Virus record (IMG/VR): IMGVR_UViG_3300037586_000737
Span: 1 to 20,251 of that record
Direction: 5' to 3' (one strand)
From: a virus
DNA: 20,251 nt
Position numbers and translations under genes: made by a program. Every line of letters begins with the position of its first letter. Position 1 is the stretch's first letter. Below are positions 15,449-20,251 of this stretch, piece after piece. The notes below the pieces were generated by a model that was not told the origin of the DNA, ran no database searches, and saw only the letters and a list, made by a program, of their open reading frames with translations.

Positions 15449-15482
15449 AAAAAAGGGCTGTCTCTATAGAGGAGACAGCCCT
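15449..15482 (-). terminator. Strong intrinsic terminator between scaffold and capsid genes
   Basis: A perfect 11-bp stem pairs 15454-15464 (agggctgtctc) with 15472-15482 (gagacagccct) around a 7-base loop. On the minus strand it is followed by a run of six T (15454-15449). Another run of T precedes it, giving the A-tract/stem/U-tract form in both orientations. It lies 26 bases after the scaffold stop codon. It would reduce transcription into the capsid gene unless a promoter lies between it and the capsid start. Confidence 0.88.
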
Positions 15483-15508
15483 AAAAAGATCACGGAGTCA
15501 ACCGTAGA

Positions 15509-16456
15509 TTATGCTTTGGGGTGAAGTTTTTGATAAAGAGCGGTACGCTGCTTCAACATGTCCTCCCGCTTCAACTTGTCCGCGATGGACAAAGCATTGG
15601 GGTCGGTCATCAAAAGTTCAGCGTTCTGCGTCTCGAAGTCTTTAATCTGCGCCTGAACGCCTGCCACAGTGTCCCCTGCGAATCCACCTCCCTGTCGGCC
15701 ACCGACCATGCCAGCGTCCTGTACAAGAGGCGCCAGTGTATGGAACAGCTTCATGATCCCTGGGTGGTTCTCCACAATAGGAGACCATGCTACAAGGTCG
15801 CGAAGTTCAGGCACCTTCTCGGCCAAGATCTCAAATGCCTCGTTCGCAGACTTGTGGTTGAGCTCATAGTTGTCCGCCCACTCGTTCTGGAGTGCGCGTT
15901 GCTGCGCGGTCACAGATTCATTGATCTGCTCTGAGAGGGTACCTTCCGCACCGACGGATCGATTGGCCCAGATTTCACCGAGCTGCTTCGCCTGCTGCGG
16001 GGAAAGGTTCAGTTGGTCAGCCACCGTGCGAAGTTCTGTGACATCTCCCTCAGAGAGACTGTGCTTCACGACTTCCTCGCCCTTTGTGACGTCATAGCTC
16101 TCCTCAAAGACATAGCCATCAGTTGTCTCTGGACGGATGTTCGAGTAGAAGTTCGTCCAGTCGTCGTCGCCCCAGTTCTCATTGGGCGCTTCGAGTCGCT
16201 TTTTGCCAAGGGCAGATTGTGCATTGATTGTCTGGTCAACCAATGAGCCAAAGGTCTTGGTGTCCTTGAACATCCCAAGCTCCTGTTGTTCTGCGGGCAA
16301 TGAGCCAACGAACGCGCGGAAGGTGTCCTCGGACGAGAAGTCCATGGTTCCTCCTGCGGGAGGGGTTCCTTCAGCAGGAGGTGTTCCACCTCCTCCGCCA
16401 ATACCCCCTGCTGGGGGCTCTTCTTCAAATAGTGGTGTGCGTGGTCTTAGTAGCAT
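15509..16456 (-). CDS. Capsid assembly scaffold protein, 315 aa
   Basis: Seen: ATG at 16456, one base after the TAA of the Bbp19-like gene; stop TAA at 15511-15509. The N-terminus (residues 5-37) is a low-complexity glutamate/proline/glycine stretch (GGIGGGGGTPPAEGTPPAGG). An internal ATG at residue 38 (MDFSSEDTF) is a possible alternative start. The rest is acidic and helical: LVDQTINAQSALGKKRLEAP, NLSPQQAKQLGEIW, and NYELNHKSANEAFEIL. These are typical of podovirus scaffold proteins. The C-terminus is basic and short-helical (REDMLKQRTALYQKLHPKA), as expected for a tail that contacts capsid subunits. It lies directly before the capsid gene, as T7 gene 9 does. This is one of the few genes with a Shine-Dalgarno-like GAGGAA at a usable distance. 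Confidence 0.88.
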   Translation of the reverse strand: MLLRPRTPLFEEEPPAGGIGGGGGTPPAEGTPPAGGTMDFSSEDTFRAFVGSLPAEQQELGMFKDTKTFGSLVDQTINAQSALGKKRLEAPNENWGDDDWTNFYSNIRPETTDGYVFEESYDVTKGEEVVKHSLSEGDVTELRTVADQLNLSPQQAKQLGEIWANRSVGAEGTLSEQINESVTAQQRALQNEWADNYELNHKSANEAFEILAEKVPELRDLVAWSPIVENHPGIMKLFHTLAPLVQDAGMVGGRQGGGFAGDTVAGVQAQIKDFETQNAELLMTDPNALSIADKLKREDMLKQRTALYQKLHPKA

Positions 16457-16457
16457 G

Positions 16458-16724
16458 TTATTGTTCCTCTTCTATGATGTTGATTAGATGCTGCGGATCG
16501 TCTTTCCCCAGCAGGTGTAGGTATGACATCGCAAGGCGACGAGTCGCCTCCGCTGCCGTGATTTCATAAGGGTCGAGGCTGAACCGCGAACGGGTCACGC
16601 CACAATCCTTGAGAAATTGCTTGAAGAAGCGATCCCCGTGAGGGGTGTCCAAGATTGCTTGGAGGTCCTCCCGCATCTGGCGGCGCTTCTTAAGTCTATC
16701 GAGTGTGTTTAGAATCTTTCCCAT
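16458..16724 (-). CDS. Bbp19-like small structural protein, 88 aa
   Basis: Seen: ATG 16724-16722 overlaps the portal stop by one base (TAATG); TAA at 16460-16458. The pattern ILDTPHGDRFFKQFLKDCGV, then RSRFSLDPYEITAAEATRRL and a closing helix (LLGKDDPQHLINIIEEEQ), matches the Bbp19 family named after Bordetella phage BPP-1. These small helical proteins are found between portal and capsid genes in many podoviruses and have the conserved G-R-F...CGV...F..DP......GRR layout. Its exact role in the virion is not established. Translational coupling to the portal suggests it is needed in fixed proportion during head assembly. I recognise the family by motif memory only. Confidence 0.7.
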   Translation of the reverse strand: MGKILNTLDRLKKRRQMREDLQAILDTPHGDRFFKQFLKDCGVTRSRFSLDPYEITAAEATRRLAMSYLHLLGKDDPQHLINIIEEEQ

Positions 16725-18358
16725 TAAAGCTGTAGCATCTGGCCAATTCCTTCAGGATCGGTCGCCTTGGCATCGGCTACGTCCTTGGCGGCTCCCGCCA
16801 TTCCTGGAATATTATCCATGGTCTGCTGCTGCTGCTCCGCCTCTGCACGCTGTTCGCGTACAGCATTCACATCATCCTTGGTCTTAACGATACGGCGCGT
16901 GACGTTACGTAAGCGGCTGATTTCAGCGAAGAGCTCATTGTCGTCAATATTGTCCATGATCTCAGGTTTCGCCTGAGCCAGTGGAATGATGTCCTGAAGC
17001 ATCGCAGAGATGTTCGACATCCCAGAAGAATATTGTGCCTGTGCAGCGGGGCTAGTGTAGACAATCTCCATATCATGACCCTCCAGAGTGGACGGTACAG
17101 GAGGGAGCTTGTCGGACTTATCCAAGAAATCAAACTGTGCCTCGACACAGGGGGACAGGAACTCATTCTCCTGACGGGACAGGAGCGGTCCGAGCTGTTG
17201 AAGCATCTGTCCGCGCTCGTCCTGAATCTCAAGAATTGTCTGTCGTTCCTTCTTCTGGTCACGGATAATCTGATCCACGAAGAACGCCTTCACGATAGTG
17301 TCGCGATCCTGATTAATCATCTCCTGTGTCAGGTTCGGCTGGCTCCCTGAGAGCACAGGCTCTGGTGCAGGGGACCCTGGTTCGCGCCAGATCATCTGGC
17401 GGCTACCATAGCTGAACGGAAGCATGATTGTATCCTCTTCCGCGGTGAGTGGCGGTGCATTGGATATCTCCGCGCTCTTGATCAGCTCCTTGCGCATCTT
17501 GTTCACCATCTGGATAGTAGACAGACAGGTCATGGCAGGGGAGCGTCCGTATACCTCGCCAGGCAACTTGGCCCAGCGAGGAACGATGAACGGGAAATAG
17601 CTAAGTGTGCCTTCTTGAAGAACATCTTTCAGTTCTTCACACCAGTATGTAAATTGATATGGCTTGTTGGCGCCAATGGTTCCGCCCTTCTTCGCACGAA
17701 CATCACGGGACGGCTCAACGGAATAGACCAAGCTGTACGTGCGATCACCCTGACTAGGATCAAAGCCCTCGGCATTCACAATATCAGGGAACGCCTGAAT
17801 CATGGCCTTGGTGCGCAGTTTCCTGATGTAGAACATCGTATCCACGTCGCCGTCATCGCTGGTATCAAACAGACCCATGGACAATGGGACCGCGGTATAT
17901 TGGGAACCCCGCGCAGAGCGGTTGTTGTAGAGAATCGCTGTACCGTAGGAACCCTGATCCATGTAGACCTCATGCCCTGCTTCATAGAACCCTGTCTTGG
18001 GCAGCGCAAAGCTATGGCTGATCATATCAGAGACCTGCTCAAGGTAGATCAGCTCCTCGTCTGTGAGCTCAGAACTCGGCTTGCCCGCGGGCTTCAGGTA
18101 CGCCCAACGTGAGGACTTCGGCATCAAGTAGCTGCACATACCGTTGGCAAACATCTGATTCGCCCATACAGCAGTATCGTCGAACTTGTACTTGGAGCCG
18201 TCCTCCTGAGCCATGCCCCCCTGCTTCGACGAATTGTCAAAAGCCGAACCATTTGGGCGAACCAGCCGCTGGACGGACTCCAGCACAGGCTGAATCCCAG
18301 AACGGAGCATGCGCAACTCTTCCAGCCTATCGGCCAGACGGAGTCGCTCGGGGGTCAT
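16724..18358 (-). CDS. Portal (head-to-tail connector) protein, gp8-like, 544 aa
   Basis: Seen: stop TAA at 16726-16724. I choose ATG 18358 (MTPERLRLADRLEEL), 7 bases after the upstream stop; a GTG at 18376 would add MASNFQ and overlap the upstream gene. Family features: LEELRMLRSGIQPVLESVQR with a following PNG; QMFANGMCSYLMPKSSRWAY; DQGSYGTAILYNNRSARGSQ; PFIVPRWAKLPGEVYGRSPA; and QEMINQDRDTIVKAFFVDQI. Together these mark the phage head-to-tail connector family that includes T7 gp8 (536 aa). The C-terminal part is helical and glutamine-rich (REQRAEAEQQQQTMDNIPGM). Role: dodecameric ring at one vertex, the nucleus for scaffold/capsid assembly, the dock for terminase, and later the seat of the tail adaptor. 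Confidence 0.95.
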   Translation of the reverse strand: MTPERLRLADRLEELRMLRSGIQPVLESVQRLVRPNGSAFDNSSKQGGMAQEDGSKYKFDDTAVWANQMFANGMCSYLMPKSSRWAYLKPAGKPSSELTDEELIYLEQVSDMISHSFALPKTGFYEAGHEVYMDQGSYGTAILYNNRSARGSQYTAVPLSMGLFDTSDDGDVDTMFYIRKLRTKAMIQAFPDIVNAEGFDPSQGDRTYSLVYSVEPSRDVRAKKGGTIGANKPYQFTYWCEELKDVLQEGTLSYFPFIVPRWAKLPGEVYGRSPAMTCLSTIQMVNKMRKELIKSAEISNAPPLTAEEDTIMLPFSYGSRQMIWREPGSPAPEPVLSGSQPNLTQEMINQDRDTIVKAFFVDQIIRDQKKERQTILEIQDERGQMLQQLGPLLSRQENEFLSPCVEAQFDFLDKSDKLPPVPSTLEGHDMEIVYTSPAAQAQYSSGMSNISAMLQDIIPLAQAKPEIMDNIDDNELFAEISRLRNVTRRIVKTKDDVNAVREQRAEAEQQQQTMDNIPGMAGAAKDVADAKATDPEGIGQMLQL

Positions 18359-18365
18359 TTGAAAA

Positions 18366-18572
18366 TTAGAGGCCACTTCCTAGAGATTTCTTCTTTTTGT
18401 CCGCCGTTGTGCTGGCGGGTGTTGTCTTCTTGGCCCGCTGGACCTGAGTAGGGTTCACCACCTTGGCCGCTTTCTTCGCCTGCTTAATAGGCTGCCGTGC
18501 CACTGGCGCTGGAGGAGGAGGTGGAGGAGGAGGTGGAGGGGGCGGTTTCGGTCTACTTGGTTTTGATGCCAT
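18366..18572 (-). CDS. Small polyproline and lysine-rich protein, 68 aa
   Basis: Seen: ATG at 18572 (MASKPSRPK) overlaps the 123-aa gene by 20 bases; TAA at 18368-18366. Twelve consecutive prolines follow Lys9, then APVARQP, and a strongly basic C-terminal half (KQAKKAAK, QRAKKTT, DKKKKSLGSGL). No membrane segment is visible and it is likely disordered. T7 gene 7.3, also just before the portal gene, encodes a small lysine-rich protein ending in a KKSL-type serine/glycine tail, so this could be a positional analogue (a tail-assembly or adsorption-linked minor virion protein). That link is inference. The proline run would need EF-P for efficient translation. Frame conservation, overlap with its neighbour and consistent coding make it likely real. 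Confidence 0.65.
   Translation of the reverse strand: MASKPSRPKPPPPPPPPPPPPAPVARQPIKQAKKAAKVVNPTQVQRAKKTTPASTTADKKKKSLGSGL
18510..18545 (-). repeat. Polyproline codon microsatellite
   Basis: Twelve proline codons in a row, built largely of a repeated 12-base CCTCCTCCTCCA unit (aggaggaggtgg on the plus strand). The run is prone to slip in steps of 3 or 12 bases. The mRNA strand is CCUCC-rich, like the anti-Shine-Dalgarno of 16S rRNA, while the plus strand looks like a run of false Shine-Dalgarno sites with no gene behind it. Confidence 0.9.
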
Positions 18573-18924
18573 GGCGATTCATTAGGTTGCGAAGTCTCTT
18601 GGTCGGCAATAAACGCATTGCCCTTTTCTTATCCTTTGCATGGCGGGAAAACCCAACATAGTCAAGGTGATAAGGCATCAACCGAGCAAAAAGTTCCCCT
18701 GCGTTCTCATCGGTGGAACTCGCGTACACCACGTACCAGTATGGTTCCCGCTTCCGCGGGTCATTGGAACAGGGGTCCCATCGGGTCTCCTCATGCGCCA
18801 ATAAAATGTAGCCTGGACCAAAGAACGTGTACCGCTTTGCCTCGGGATAGGAGCTGATATAATGGTCCAGCAACTCAACGAAGTCCTCCCCGAAGCTACG
18901 GTACAGGAACACTGCCCTGTCCAT
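18553..18924 (-). CDS. Unassigned small phage protein, 123 aa
   Basis: Seen: ATG at 18924 (MDRAVFLYRS), 35 bases after the terminase stop; TAG at 18555-18553. The body is compact and aromatic-rich: KRYTFFGPGYILLAHEE, then EPYWYVVYASSTDENAGELF, then ARLMPYHLDYVGFSRHAKD, and a basic C-terminus with PTKRLRNLMNRHGI. The alternation of beta-like (YWYVVYAS) and helical segments gives a faint impression of an acetyltransferase-like fold, as proposed for T7 gp13-type proteins, but no acetyl-CoA binding loop is clear. I do not assign a function. Its place between terminase and portal suggests a virion-assembly role. The leader is C-rich (GACCTGACCCCC-ATG) with no Shine-Dalgarno. Confidence 0.75.
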   Translation of the reverse strand: MDRAVFLYRSFGEDFVELLDHYISSYPEAKRYTFFGPGYILLAHEETRWDPCSNDPRKREPYWYVVYASSTDENAGELFARLMPYHLDYVGFSRHAKDKKRAMRLLPTKRLRNLMNRHGIKTK

Positions 18925-18959
18925 GGGGGTCAGGTCGGTGGGTGGGGCGACTGGGGACG

Positions 18960-20251
18960 TTATAGAGATACGTCCACCTCCTTGTATTGGGAATTCTTCC
19001 GAGTGCTGGCATCATTCTCGCCCTTCGTTTGTTTCAGTCCGCAAGCAAGAGTTCTGAACGCGTCCGCGCCGTGCGAGGCAGCGTCATGCACAGGGGTCTT
19101 CTTGAACACGTTCCGTGCTGAGTCGAACTCCTTATGGTAACTTTTCAAGTGCTCAAGGCCCATATGACACTCTGCTTCACTGAACCAGCAGGTCGGCAGG
19201 ACCTGACGCACCGCTTCAATCCCGTCCTGCACACTCATCCGCTTCACCTTGGTAAAGCGCAGACCAAGCTTCCGCGCAGTCTCCAAACGGGAACGCCCTG
19301 TTCCCATCTCACGCACAGCAATATCATGCGGCGCGTAATGCTTCCCGTAGCTCGCATCGTTCAAGATGGCCCATCGGTCCAGCTCACGTGCGTAGTAAGG
19401 GAGCCCTTCCCCCGAGTTCTCCAGATAGTTCACAATTCTTAGCTCCCGCCCAAACATCTGGAAGAACCAGACACTGGTCGAGTCATCCATCCCGAGGTCC
19501 CATGCGGTATGGACAGGGAGGGACGGCTCCACTGGAATAGTCGGAACAATCTGCTCCTTCGCATACAGTCGAGACATGATCGGACCATAATAAGCCCCTT
19601 CAATCGGCGTGTGGAACGAGCACATGAACTCCGACTGGAACCGTGCTTCATTGTTGCCCTCCTTCCGCGCCGTGCGCAGATCCTCTGGCGTAATAGCCTT
19701 CGTGTCCAATGCCCCAAGGTGGCTGGCAAACCAGTTCTTATCGGCCTGTGCACGCAGAAGCAGATCATAGAAATGATTCTGACCACGGGGCGTCCCATTG
19801 AACAGGGCCCATCCACCATTCTCCGCAAGGATCGGGTTCGTCAGGACCCATGCTTGAGGATCGCTCAGGCTGAACTCCGAGAACACAATACCCACAGGAT
19901 TGATCCCCACCAACTTATCAGGATTGTCCGCCCCGAGCAGTTGGATGATTGATCCATTGGATAGGGTTAAGCTCATCTCCTGTTCCGATTTACGGACGAC
20001 CAGCTCCCTAGGAATGAAGTCCAAGAACTTCCGACCATCCCCGTCCTGCCCCTGCCAGATAATACGCCTGATCTGATTATTGAATGGACCAATATACAGA
20101 TACAGCCCCTTCCTCTGGAGCGCCTTGATCGCCATGATATTGATGGACGTCAGGTCCTTCCCCGCACGCCTGTGCCATGCAACCACGGCCCGTAGGCCCC
20201 GCTTGTCTTGGCACATGTATTTCGTGAACGGTAACTGGTAGGATCGCGGTA
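18960..20251 (-). CDS. terL: Terminase large subunit (5' end cut by window edge)
   Basis: Seen: stop TAA at 18962-18960; the frame runs through the right edge, giving about 429 residues. Methionine at 20216 is internal, since readable sequence (RSYQLPFTKY) precedes it. Counting from that methionine: Walker A AWHRRAGKD at 13-21; Walker B-like GIVFSEF at 109-115; the coupling motif LFNGTPRGQNHFYD at 138-151; nuclease acidic residues in TAWDLGMDD (D240, D244/245), in APHDIAV (D298) and in HGADAFR (D385). Two departures from the textbook are GKD in place of GKT/S, and serine in place of the first Walker B aspartate; both occur in phage terminases of this type. Role: ATP-driven packaging motor docked on the portal, and nuclease that cuts the concatemer. 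Only a short N-terminal segment is missing. No small subunit is in view. Confidence 0.95.
   Translation of the reverse strand, partial: PRSYQLPFTKYMCQDKRGLRAVVAWHRRAGKDLTSINIMAIKALQRKGLYLYIGPFNNQIRRIIWQGQDGDGRKFLDFIPRELVVRKSEQEMSLTLSNGSIIQLLGADNPDKLVGINPVGIVFSEFSLSDPQAWVLTNPILAENGGWALFNGTPRGQNHFYDLLLRAQADKNWFASHLGALDTKAITPEDLRTARKEGNNEARFQSEFMCSFHTPIEGAYYGPIMSRLYAKEQIVPTIPVEPSLPVHTAWDLGMDDSTSVWFFQMFGRELRIVNYLENSGEGLPYYARELDRWAILNDASYGKHYAPHDIAVREMGTGRSRLETARKLGLRFTKVKRMSVQDGIEAVRQVLPTCWFSEAECHMGLEHLKSYHKEFDSARNVFKKTPVHDAASHGADAFRTLACGLKQTKGENDASTRKNSQYKEVDVSL

Noticed and set aside
15454-15482. CTATAGAG in the first terminator loop, recalling the 3' half of a T7 promoter
   Set aside because: The upstream recognition half is absent on both strands and the match is explained by the short palindrome in the hairpin loop.
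15490-15508. TTGACT as a -35 promoter box after the scaffold gene
   Set aside because: No TATAAT-like box lies 16-18 bases downstream, where the terminator stem sits instead.
18359-18376. GTG start for the portal gene
   Set aside because: Possible, but ATG at 18358 follows the previous stop by 7 bases, as in the tight stop-start spacing of the neighbouring genes, and starts at the conserved part of the family.
1-20251. tRNA genes, CRISPR arrays, insertion sequences, attachment sites, replication origins
   Set aside because: I found no cloverleaf candidates, regularly spaced repeats with spacers, transposase frames or flanking inverted repeats; the coding is nearly continuous and phage structural.

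Overview
The window is the virion-structure and DNA-packaging block of a tailed double-stranded DNA phage with a short, T7-type (podovirus) tail. Every convincing gene lies on the minus strand, so transcription runs from the right edge to the left edge. Base composition is near balanced by eye. There is no host gene, tRNA, integrase, replication gene or lysis gene here. The bacterial host cannot be named from this stretch.

In transcription order: a 5'-truncated large terminase (18960-20251); a small unassigned protein (18553-18924); a polyproline, lysine-rich protein (18366-18572); the portal (16724-18358); a Bbp19-like small protein (16458-16724); scaffold (15509-16456); a strong intrinsic terminator (about 15449-15482); a roughly 130-nt structured leader; major capsid protein (14303-15319); a probable decoration protein (13825-14271); a second terminator (about 13778-13816); the gp11-like tail adaptor (13181-13777); the gp12-like nozzle (10153-13194); three internal virion (ejection) proteins in the gp14, gp15, gp16 order (9507-10151, 6778-9504, 1219-6774); two small proteins (892-1173 and 725-892); and the start of a tail fibre built of YadA-like head repeats, cut by the left edge (1-712).

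The genes form one assembly line. The portal nucleates a scaffold-driven capsid shell, terminase fills it, and adaptor and nozzle close it. The three internal proteins would be ejected to form a channel across the cell envelope, and the fibre finds the host. Portal-to-fibre order matches T7, including a terminator between the capsid genes and the gp11-like gene. The terminase, however, sits upstream of the portal rather than after the fibre.

Points that stand out are: almost no gene has a usable Shine-Dalgarno sequence; the capsid and decoration genes are boxed by two terminators; the second terminator's U-tract touches the next start codon; the largest ejection protein is 1851 residues with a long charged helical insert and no visible transglycosylase motif; a 55-residue gene carries an exact in-frame 27-bp duplication; and the fibre has a trimeric-autotransporter-like repeat stalk. 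I see no wholly new defence or regulatory system. The best candidates for something undescribed are the capsid leader and the translation-initiation pattern.
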